From: an uncultured Bacilli bacterium
Lineage (GTDB): Bacteria > Bacillota_I > Bacilli_A > RF39 > UBA660
Length of the DNA stretch: 5,030 nucleotides
Direction of reading: 5' to 3'
Assembly: GCA_947631655.1 (NCBI GenBank)
Contig: CANRME010000087.1
Location: 1-5,030, forward strand
The notes under the pieces were generated by a model. It searched no databases. It was not told the DNA's origin and was given only the letters and a program-made list of their open reading frames with translations. Numbering within the stretch: the first letter of the stretch is position 1; every line of letters begins with the position of its first letter. The position numbers and the translations under genes are program-made. Of this stretch, positions 1-4,536 are shown in pieces.

Positions 1-345
1 AAAGTAGGGAAAAGATATGGTAATTCTTTTGTAATAATGGTTCCTTTAGGAGTAGTTAGTAATAGTGTGTTATTTAACTCGATTGGACCTAAGATACCGA
101 TTAAGATTACGCTAATGGAAGACTTACTTAATAGTATAAGTACCAAAGTAGAAAATTATGGAATTAATAATGTGTTAGTAGAAATATATATGAATTTTAA
201 TGTGACGACAAATATTTTAACACCGGTTAAAGAAGAAAGTATTAAAAATAATTATTCTATATTGATAGCTAGTTTAATTGTTAATGGAGAGGTTCCAGGG
301 TATTTGGGATTAGTTGAAGAGAATAGTCCTCTTAAAGAAAATTAA
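1..345 (+). CDS. yunB: Sporulation protein YunB, C-terminal part (5' end outside window)
   Basis: The reading frame is open from the first base, giving 114 visible residues; the true start lies upstream of the window. The fragment contains the conserved C-terminal signature of YunB: an I-P-L-G-V-type strand near residue 13, then a GPKIPIKI stretch, a K-V-x-x-Y-G-I-N-N segment followed by LVEIY, and a late GEVPGY near the end. The ATG at 37 is internal to this domain and is not a start. YunB is a small sporulation protein found in endospore-forming Firmicutes and made in the mother cell under sigma-E in B. subtilis (family knowledge); its biochemical role is unclear. No convincing terminator follows the TAA, so readthrough into the next gene is possible, although that gene has its own promoter. 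Confidence 0.9.
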   Translation, partial: KVGKRYGNSFVIMVPLGVVSNSVLFNSIGPKIPIKITLMEDLLNSISTKVENYGINNVLVEIYMNFNVTTNILTPVKEESIKNNYSILIASLIVNGEVPGYLGLVEENSPLKEN

Positions 346-364
346 TGAAAAAACTTTTAAGGTG

Positions 365-373
365 TGGTATAAT
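365..373 (+). promoter_or_regulatory. Extended -10 promoter for the 394-1496 gene pair
   Basis: TGG followed directly by a perfect TATAAT (368-373) forms an extended -10 element. No good -35 is seen at 16-18 bp upstream, where the best match is poor; extended -10 promoters often lack one. The expected transcription start near 380 falls at the Shine-Dalgarno AGGTGAG (381-387), leaving a leader of only about 13 nt before the ATG at 394. Confidence 0.7.
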
Positions 374-393
374 TTATAATAGGTGAGAACTAT

Positions 394-1221
394 ATGGAAG
401 ATAAAGTATTTATAAATACTGGTATAGAAAAATGTTTTCAAGAGTATTTTAAAAAAAATACGATGTCTTTTTATAGTTTTGTTATTAGTTCTTTGTGTAA
501 GATATTTGATAGATTAGATATTGAAAATAGTTATAAGTTAGATTTGCATTATGATGCATGTGGATTTTTGTTTATTTTAAAAAGATATGGTAGTAAAGAT
601 AGAGATGTGGATAATTTTATTAATCATGTAAATTGTTTTTATGAGTTTGAAGCAAAGAATTGTCAAATTATTGAAAAGAAAAATCCTTATTTAGTGTTGG
701 TAGTAAAAGATTTGATTGATTTTTACTTTAAAAAATGTCAAAAATTAAAATTAAGTATTGATGAGATAAATGAGTTTTATGGGGATTTGTATTGTATGAA
801 TAGTAAAAGTTCATATAAAAGGAGTTATGTGTTTTTAAAGTGTGAGTATCCAGAAGAGATAGATAGATATTTTAAAAATAAAGTATATGAATATAATACG
901 CATTTAACATTTATGCCGGTTAAGAATAATGTTTTAGATATGGCGGTTTATGAGAAATTTGGATTAACTAAAGAAAAGATAGATTTATTAAATCAAGAAA
1001 CTTTAGATGAAATTAATGATAAAGTATATGAATATTTACATATTGATCCTAAAAGTGAAGATAGAGATTTTTTAGCTAAGAAATTTATTAATGAAATGGA
1101 TTTGAGTAAACTTAGGTTAAACGCAACGAGTGGGCAAATTAATGTTAAGACATTTTTAGTGATATTTGGTAGTATTATAGTAATAGGTATTATAATTGGA
1201 ATGCTTTTTGTGAGGTGGTAA
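394..1221 (+). CDS. Unknown tail-anchored membrane protein (275 aa)
   Basis: I do not recognise this family. The ATG has a good AGGTGAG site 6 nt upstream. Residues 1-250 are soluble-looking, rich in Lys, Asp, Tyr and Phe, and contain eight cysteines (14, 35, 56, 81, 90, 115, 134, 150) with no CxxC pair. There is no N-terminal signal peptide. A single hydrophobic segment at about 253-272 (Ile/Val/Gly/Leu-rich), followed only by V-R-W, predicts a C-tail anchor with the bulk of the protein in the cytoplasm. It sits between yunB and a yutD homologue, and its last codons contain the ribosome binding site of that gene, so the two are co-transcribed and possibly translationally coupled. A role in sporulation or at the membrane is only a guess from the neighbours. 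Codon use is like that of the flanking genes. Confidence 0.85.
   Translation: MEDKVFINTGIEKCFQEYFKKNTMSFYSFVISSLCKIFDRLDIENSYKLDLHYDACGFLFILKRYGSKDRDVDNFINHVNCFYEFEAKNCQIIEKKNPYLVLVVKDLIDFYFKKCQKLKLSIDEINEFYGDLYCMNSKSSYKRSYVFLKCEYPEEIDRYFKNKVYEYNTHLTFMPVKNNVLDMAVYEKFGLTKEKIDLLNQETLDEINDKVYEYLHIDPKSEDRDFLAKKFINEMDLSKLRLNATSGQINVKTFLVIFGSIIVIGIIIGMLFVRW
1212..1218 (+). promoter_or_regulatory. Ribosome binding site deciding the yutD start
   Basis: GAGGTGG lies 5 nt before the ATG at 1224. An in-frame GTG at 1215 lies inside this Shine-Dalgarno and cannot be the start. The site overlaps the last codons of the upstream membrane-protein gene. Confidence 0.8.
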
Positions 1222-1223
1222 AT

Positions 1224-1496
1224 ATGATAGAAGTAGAAGATGTAAAATATGAGTTAGTAACAAATTATAAAGATGGTTTTGTTAAGGAAGAATTTGAGAG
1301 TTTGTGGACGGATTATTTTAAAGATTATGATTATGTAGTAGGAGATTATTCATATAATAAGTTAAGACTTAAAGGTTTTTATGATAGTAATAATAAGAAA
1401 GTAAAGGATTTGAATAATTTTGCAAATTTGGAAAAATATTTAAGTGATAATTGTGCTTATGAATGTCGGTACTTTGTACTAAAAAGAATTGATTAA
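1224..1496 (+). CDS. yutD: YutD-like protein, DUF1027 family
   Basis: This 90-residue protein matches the YutD/DUF1027 pattern along its whole length. An N-terminal YELV strand (9-12) is followed by an Asn-Tyr-x-x-Gly-Phe turn, then the family core DYVVGD (36-41) with KLRLKGFYD (46-54), and finally C77-x3-C81 and a YFVLK strand near the C-terminus. In Firmicutes relatives the core reads DYIVGDWGYxQLRLKGF and the end reads YCxFGCxYFVLK (family memory). No function is established. The ATG at 1224 is chosen over the GTG at 1215 because it sits 5 nt after GAGGTGG. It begins 2 nt after the stop of the membrane protein and almost certainly shares its mRNA. The length agrees with a compact version of the family. 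Confidence 0.88.
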   Translation: MIEVEDVKYELVTNYKDGFVKEEFESLWTDYFKDYDYVVGDYSYNKLRLKGFYDSNNKKVKDLNNFANLEKYLSDNCAYECRYFVLKRID

Positions 1497-1516
1497 AAAA
1501 GAATTTATGTTATAAT
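1489..1516 (+). promoter_or_regulatory. Sigma-A-type promoter for the 1547 gene
   Basis: TTGATT (1489-1494), a 16-bp spacer and TGT-TATAAT (TATAAT at 1511-1516) form a -35 plus extended -10 promoter. The -35 overlaps the stop codon of the yutD gene. A start near 1523 gives a leader of about 24 nt with an AGAGGGA ribosome binding site at 1534-1540. Confidence 0.75.
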
Positions 1517-1546
1517 TAAATAGAAGAGTAGAAAGAGGGATTTAAA

Positions 1547-2530
1547 ATGCTTGAAAAAATGGTAATTACAAAAGAGAATGGGGAGACAGTGAACGCTGAC
1601 TTTATTTTGTGTTTTAGAACGAATGTTGGTGGAAGAGATGCAGTATTTTATTTAACAACAATAAATGAAGTTGACCCTAACGGATTATATAAAATTCAAG
1701 CAAGTGAATTAGTAGGGGGAAAATTACAAACGATTGCGAGTGATAGTGACTGGACAGAAGTAAAAAATATAATGAGAGCAATTATTTCGGGAAGTCCAGC
1801 TAACTTTACGTATATAGAAAAAACTAATAATTTAAGTGCGACGAACGATTATGGAAGAATTATTGCAGTACAATTACCAGCGAAAGATAAAATGGCGGCA
1901 GATTATAAGGAAAAATTGCCACAAGCGACGATAGACAGTATTATTGGAGAAGCAAAACCAGTGGTTGAGGAAACACCACTTAATACTCCAGATGTTGCGG
2001 GAGGAAGTGTTGTAGCTCCTGGTATTGTGGAAGCTCCAGTTGTTGATACAATGGATGTCCCTGTAGCTAGTACTAATGTAGTAAATTCTGAAAATGTTAC
2101 ACCAATAGCTCCAACTTTGGAACCGCCAGTAGTTAATCCTGTTGTTCCAAATCAAGAAATTTCACCTTTAGATAGCGGTGGAAATGTTAGTCCAATTGAA
2201 AATTCGCAACCGGCGGTAAATGCAAGTGCCATTTCTAGCCAAACAGCTCCAGTTCAAGAAGTAATTAATCCTATTTCTGCAAATCCTTTGGGGAACGAAT
2301 CAGCTGTTTCAAATTCAATGTCAAGTGATAGTGTAAATACAAATAGTAATGTTACTACAAATGCCATAAATAATGTGTCAAATGATGTAAATGCTACTGA
2401 TTTAGAAAAAGAAATGGAAAGTGTTATTTTAGAGGCGCAAAATATTTTCTTAGAAAGCGCTAAAAATTTGGCCAATAAGATAATTGCTGAAGCAATACAA
2501 AAAGTAAGAGATAAAAGTAATTTAAGCTGA
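1547..2530 (+). CDS. DUF1292-like protein with long disordered linker and C-terminal helix
   Basis: This 327-residue protein has three parts. Residues 1-82 resemble the small DUF1292 (YrzB-type) fold: a strand with ITKENGE, a second strand with LCFRT, a VFYLT strand, then IQASEL, GKLQTI and an acidic D-S-D-W-T-E-V helix start at 66-72. The match is by pattern only and is moderate. Residues 83-137 are a short mixed region. Residues about 138-283 form a low-complexity linker dominated by Pro, Val, Ala, Ser and Asn, changing to Ser/Asn-rich after 250. Residues 285-323 form a charged amphipathic helix. There is no signal peptide or membrane segment. AGAGGGA lies 6 nt before the ATG; an in-frame ATG at codon 5 is less well placed. 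It has its own promoter and terminator and so is monocistronic. Function unknown; the layout suggests a scaffold or tether. Confidence 0.85.
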   Translation: MLEKMVITKENGETVNADFILCFRTNVGGRDAVFYLTTINEVDPNGLYKIQASELVGGKLQTIASDSDWTEVKNIMRAIISGSPANFTYIEKTNNLSATNDYGRIIAVQLPAKDKMAADYKEKLPQATIDSIIGEAKPVVEETPLNTPDVAGGSVVAPGIVEAPVVDTMDVPVASTNVVNSENVTPIAPTLEPPVVNPVVPNQEISPLDSGGNVSPIENSQPAVNASAISSQTAPVQEVINPISANPLGNESAVSNSMSSDSVNTNSNVTTNAINNVSNDVNATDLEKEMESVILEAQNIFLESAKNLANKIIAEAIQKVRDKSNLS

Positions 2531-2560
2531 AGAAAGTCATTCATAAGACTTTCTTTTTTT
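2530..2560 (+). terminator. Intrinsic terminator after the 1547 gene
   Basis: A perfect 9-bp stem, AAGAAAGTC (2530-2538) with GACTTTCTT (2547-2555), has an 8-nt loop and runs into a T tract ending at 2560. The last base of the TGA stop is the first base of the stem. Confidence 0.88.
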
Positions 2561-2568
2561 CATAAAAT
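2540..2568 (+). promoter_or_regulatory. Candidate yutH promoter overlapping the terminator; sigma-E-like
   Basis: Directly upstream of yutH, CATAAAAT (2561-2568) differs by one base from the B. subtilis sigma-E -10 form CATACAAT. TTCATAAG (2540-2547), 13 nt upstream, carries the TCATA core of the sigma-E -35. The same bases can also be read as a weak sigma-A promoter: TTCATA (2540-2545), 17 bp, TAAAAT (2563-2568). In either case the predicted start falls about at the ATG (2574). The -35 lies in the loop of the terminator hairpin. Motif match only; the consensus is recalled from memory. Confidence 0.5.
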
Positions 2569-2573
2569 TTACT

Positions 2574-3521
2574 ATGGAAGATAAAGTAAAGGAAATAGTA
2601 GAGAAATTATATAATATTAAGATTGATGAAATAGTTTTGGGTAAAGACTATTATATTTTGTATGACTTTAATAATGTTACTTATTTTTGGGTAAAGTATA
2701 GTAGAGATGAAAAAGATTTGGAAGAATTAATGCCGATATTAAACGAGTTATACAGTTTAGGAAGGGGAGTACATATAATCCTTCCAACTAAAGAACGAAA
2801 ATATTTGGTAAATGTTGATAAAAATTTGTATGTATTATTACAAGTTAATGGATTATTAACAGAGAAATTTAGTATTTATGATATTTTAATTGATAATGAT
2901 AGATATGCACTTAATCCAGTGGTAAAAGCGAAATATCAAAATAATTGGGCAGATCTGTGGAGTAAAAAAATTGATTATTATGAATATCAGATAAGAGAAC
3001 TTGGTAAAGACAAAGAAGAGATAATAAAAAGCTTTAGCTATTTTGTGGGGTTGGCGGAGGATGCCATTGCTTATGTAAATATGGCTTTTAATGATAATGA
3101 AAATTTGAAAGAAGTTGGAAATATCGTTTTGGCGCATCGGAGAGTAAGTTATCCCAATATGAAAATTAATTTTTATAATCCACTAAGTTTTATTGTAGAT
3201 TATGAGGTAAGGGATATTGGGGGATATGTTAAAAGTGCTTTTTGGGCGGGCGTTGATGCTTTAGATATATTAGAAAATTTTTTGAAATATCGAAAAATAA
3301 ATAGTTTGGAAGCGAAGCTTTTATATGCGAGAATTTTGTATCCCTCTTATTATTTTGATGTTTACGAAGATGATATGATTGATAATGAGGAAATTGATAA
3401 AGTAGTGGAGATTACGAGTAATATAACGGAGTTAGAAAATTTTTTAGTCGATGTTTACTATTTAATAAATCGGTATGTGACGATTCCTCCTATTGATTGG
3501 CTTATAAAAAAAGAGTTATAA
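2574..3521 (+). CDS. yutH: YutH-like spore coat-associated protein, CotS-type kinase fold
   Basis: At 315 residues it is close to the usual length of YutH (about 340). Recognisable family blocks are W-S-K-K-I-D-Y-x-E-Y-Q (129-139), the Y-F-V-G-L-A-E-D-A-I segment (156-165), a VLAHRR loop (185-190), FIVDYEVRD (206-214), LLYARILYPSYYFD (249-262) and the terminal IPPIDWL (304-310). The CotS/YutH proteins are spore-coat-associated relatives of aminoglycoside/choline kinases. The HxD catalytic loop expected in active kinases reads H-R-R here (188-190), so enzymatic activity is doubtful. The first residues align with the start of the family, and no alternative start codon lies between the preceding terminator and the ATG. 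No Shine-Dalgarno is present; the mRNA may be leaderless. It converges on, and overlaps by 6 nt, the NifU-like gene. Confidence 0.88.
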   Translation: MEDKVKEIVEKLYNIKIDEIVLGKDYYILYDFNNVTYFWVKYSRDEKDLEELMPILNELYSLGRGVHIILPTKERKYLVNVDKNLYVLLQVNGLLTEKFSIYDILIDNDRYALNPVVKAKYQNNWADLWSKKIDYYEYQIRELGKDKEEIIKSFSYFVGLAEDAIAYVNMAFNDNENLKEVGNIVLAHRRVSYPNMKINFYNPLSFIVDYEVRDIGGYVKSAFWAGVDALDILENFLKYRKINSLEAKLLYARILYPSYYFDVYEDDMIDNEEIDKVVEITSNITELENFLVDVYYLINRYVTIPPIDWLIKKEL

Positions 3522-3538
3522 AGTATCGTTTATAACTC
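3506..3538 (-). terminator. Terminator of the NifU-like gene, inside both convergent coding ends
   Basis: A perfect 10-bp inverted repeat, GAGTTATAAA (3513-3522) with TTTATAACTC (3529-3538), has a 6-nt loop. On the minus strand it is followed by seven T residues (3512 to 3506). On the plus strand only a short, broken T run follows, so it should act mainly leftward and perhaps weakly rightward. Both stop codons lie in the 3513-3522 arm. Confidence 0.8.
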
Positions 3539-3764
3539 CTTTAATTTCAGGTATTTCGTTTTTTAAAGTTTCAAAGACGAAGGTTTCAATGGTTTCGTTA
3601 GATAAAGCACAATGTTCGCAAGCTCCTTTAAGTTTAACGTAAGCGTATCCGTCTTCGTACTTGATAAAATCTAGATTTCCGCCATCCATCATTAAGTAAG
3701 GACGAACGGTATCTAGTACCTCTTCTATTTTTTTAACTATATCTTTATTTTCTTTATTTTTCAT
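3516..3764 (-). CDS. yutI: NifU-like C-terminal-domain Fe-S protein (YutI/Nfu type)
   Basis: This 82-residue protein consists of a single NifU C-terminal (Nfu) domain, which binds or delivers iron-sulfur clusters to target proteins in the cytoplasm. Visible features are an N-terminal helix ending in V-R-P-Y-L (20-24), the signature M-D-G-G-N-L (26-31), a short hairpin of two strands, and G-A-C-E-H-C (47-52), with Cys49 and Cys52 forming the CxxC ligand pair. It lacks the N-terminal scaffold domain of full NifU, as usual for the YutI type. The ATG at 3764 is preferred to a GTG at 3773, because AGGTG (3775 to 3771) is the ribosome binding site and contains that GTG. It is divergent from the S1 gene and convergent with yutH. 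B. subtilis yutI lies in the same yut region. Confidence 0.92.
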   Translation of the reverse strand: MKNKENKDIVKKIEEVLDTVRPYLMMDGGNLDFIKYEDGYAYVKLKGACEHCALSNETIETFVFETLKNEIPEIKGVINDTL

Positions 3765-3770
3765 TTTCTT

Positions 3771-3775
3771 CACCT
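3771..3775 (-). promoter_or_regulatory. Ribosome binding site deciding the NifU-like start
   Basis: On the minus strand AGGTG is followed after 6 nt by the ATG at 3764. The same spacing and core occur at the starts of the genes at 394 and 3847. The GTG at 3773 lies inside this site. Confidence 0.75.
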
Positions 3776-3782
3776 AATTAGT

Positions 3783-3811
3783 ATTATAATAAGAAAATTA
3801 AAATATGTAAA
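3783..3811 (-). promoter_or_regulatory. Sigma-A-type promoter of the NifU-like gene
   Basis: On the minus strand, TTTACA (3811 to 3806), a 17-bp spacer and a perfect TATAAT (3788 to 3783) form a strong -35/-10 pair. The start would fall near 3776, directly before the ribosome binding site, giving a leader of about 12 nt. Confidence 0.82.
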
Positions 3812-3827
3812 TATTTTGTGGTATAAT
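3798..3827 (+). promoter_or_regulatory. Extended -10 promoter of the S1-domain gene
   Basis: TGG-TATAAT (TATAAT at 3822-3827) is an extended -10. A partial -35, TTAAAA (3798-3803), lies 18 bp upstream. The predicted start near 3834 leaves about 13 nt of leader, beginning at AGGTGG (3835-3840). The element interleaves with the opposing NifU-gene promoter. Confidence 0.72.
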
Positions 3828-3846
3828 TTTAAATAGGTGGTATTAA

Positions 3847-4197
3847 ATGCAATATAATGTGGGAGACATCATTAAAGTAAGAGTAAGTGGATTGGCTTCT
3901 TATGGAATTTTTGTTACAATTGATGAAAATTATACAGGACTTATTCATATAAGCGAGGTTTCTTTAAATTTTGTGAGAAATGTACAAGATTATGTAAGAT
4001 TGGGCGATTACATTATGGCAAAGATAATTGGAGTTGATGAAGAAGCTGGGCATTTAAAATTGTCAATAAAAGATATTGATTATGCGTTAGGAAAAGAACG
4101 CGGGATTGATAAGAGAGAAGATAATGGTTTTGCTATATTAAAAAATTCTTTACCAAAGTGGATAGAAGAAAAGAAAAAAGAATATAACTTGGAATGA
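3847..4197 (+). CDS. yugI: S1-domain RNA-binding protein, YugI/CvfD type
   Basis: This 116-residue protein begins with one S1 (OB-fold) domain at about residues 4-76. The classic S1 strands are visible: GDIIKVRVSGL, YGIFVTI, then GLIHISEVS (31-39), a V-R-L-G-D turn (50-54), V-D-E-E-A-G and LKLSIKDI (70-77). A charged linker follows, then a C-terminal segment G-F-A-I-L-K (94-99) with L-P-K-W-I-E-E (102-108), which matches the tail of B. subtilis YugI (general stress protein 13) and streptococcal CvfD. These proteins bind RNA and are linked to ribosomes and stress or virulence regulation (family knowledge). AGGTGG lies 6 nt before the ATG; the stop is TGA. A single-gene unit with downstream hairpins. 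The symbol is assigned by similarity only. Confidence 0.87.
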   Translation: MQYNVGDIIKVRVSGLASYGIFVTIDENYTGLIHISEVSLNFVRNVQDYVRLGDYIMAKIIGVDEEAGHLKLSIKDIDYALGKERGIDKREDNGFAILKNSLPKWIEEKKKEYNLE

Positions 4198-4234
4198 TTT
4201 TTAAAAATAATATTTTAATTATTTTATTGGTATC

Positions 4235-4255
4235 AAACAAAGGAGAACTTTGTTT
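4235..4255 (+). other. Small hairpin downstream of the S1 gene
   Basis: AAACAAAG (4235-4242) pairs with CTTTGTTT (4248-4255) around a GAGAA loop. Only four T residues follow, so it is at best a weak terminator or an mRNA 3'-end stabiliser. The rest of 4198-4276 is AT-rich and shows nothing else that I can support. Confidence 0.4.
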
Positions 4256-4276
4256 TGGAGAGAATTTTAATATATG

Positions 4277-4338
4277 AAATTTAAAAAAGCAAGAGTCAAG
4301 ATAAACGAAACTGTGTTTCGCTCTTGCTTTTTAAATTT
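4277..4338 (+). terminator. Nested hairpin terminator between the S1 gene and tRNA-Leu
   Basis: An outer stem pairs AAAAAGCAAGAG (4284-4295) with CTCTTGCTTTTT (4321-4332). It can be extended by AAATTT (4277-4282) with AAATTT (4333-4338) if one A is bulged. Inside it, CGAAAC (4306-4311) pairs with GTTTCG (4315-4320) around a TGT loop, stacked directly against the outer stem, while 4296-4305 bulges out on the left. The T run at 4328-4332 supports rightward termination; the A run at 4283-4288 would also allow leftward termination. Confidence 0.75.
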
Positions 4339-4387
4339 ACATTTTTGAACATGTTTAAAAAAGGTTTAACAATGAAACAATTTATAC

Positions 4388-4416
4388 TTGCATTAATTAA
4401 AGAAATGCGTTATACT
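4388..4416 (+). promoter_or_regulatory. Promoter of tRNA-Leu
   Basis: TTGCAT (4388-4393), a 17-bp spacer and TATACT (4411-4416) form a sigma-A-type promoter with a weak -35. The predicted start near 4423 lies 25 nt before the mature tRNA 5' end. Confidence 0.65.
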
Positions 4417-4422
4417 TTAATA

Positions 4423-4438
4423 GTCTTAGTTTTAAGAC
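4423..4438 (+). other. 5'-leader hairpin of the tRNA-Leu precursor
   Basis: GTCTTA (4423-4428) pairs perfectly with TAAGAC (4433-4438) around a GTTT loop. The hairpin begins at the predicted transcription start and ends 9 nt before the mature tRNA. Confidence 0.5.
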
Positions 4439-4447
4439 AAAGTGCCT

Positions 4448-4536
4448 GCCCGAGTGGCGGAATAGGTAGACGCACAGGACTTAAAATCCTGCGAGATTTA
4501 ACCCTCGTGCCGGTTCAAGTCCGGCCTCGGGCACCA
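4448..4536 (+). tRNA. tRNA-Leu(UAA)
   Basis: This is an 89-nt class II tRNA with encoded CCA. The acceptor GCCCGAG (4448-4454) pairs with CTCGGGC (4526-4532); discriminator A4533; CCA 4534-4536. The anticodon stem CAGGA/TCCTG (4475-4479, 4487-4491) holds loop 4480-4486 with anticodon TAA at 4482-4484. A long variable arm pairs CGAG with CTCG. The T stem GCCGG/CCGGC (4509-4513, 4521-4525) closes the TTCAAGT loop. It reads UUA, a heavily used Leu codon in this AT-rich genome. It is a single-tRNA unit with its own promoter and terminator. Confidence 0.97.

Noticed and set aside
331..361. Possible terminator after yunB
   Set aside because: CTTAAAG and CTTTTAAG pair only with a bulge, the loop is long and no T tract follows.
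879..1035. 16-nt direct repeat (TAAAGTATATGAATAT at 879 and 1020) within the membrane-protein gene
   Set aside because: It encodes K-V-Y-E-Y twice in AT-rich codons, with no flanking similarity that would indicate a duplicated domain.
1874..2155. Minus-strand open frame of 93 codons inside the 1547 gene
   Set aside because: Composition is Trp/Asn/Ser-rich, the antisense shadow of the Pro/Val/Asn linker; no ribosome binding site and no family resemblance.
2254..2544. Minus-strand open frame of 96 codons over the end of the 1547 gene
   Set aside because: Antisense to a well-supported gene and through its terminator; hydrophobic runs come from the reverse complement of the helix region, and no ribosome binding site is seen.
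2886..3137. Minus-strand open frame of 83 codons inside yutH
   Set aside because: Fully antisense to a recognised family; Ile/Phe-rich shadow with no start signals.
4239..4284. Tiny 9-codon frame (TTG at 4255) after AAAGGAG, resembling a leader peptide
   Set aside because: The AAAGGAG is part of the 4235-4255 hairpin, the peptide has no repeated regulatory codons, and only a tRNA gene lies downstream.
4274..4348. 24-codon frame starting at ATG 4274
   Set aside because: It translates straight through the nested terminator, and the nearest GGAG is too distant (about 13 nt).
4342..4361. Near-palindrome around AACATGTT, considered as a LexA-type operator
   Set aside because: The spacing between the GAAC and GTTT halves is 2 nt rather than 4, and it lies 27 nt upstream of the tRNA-Leu -35.
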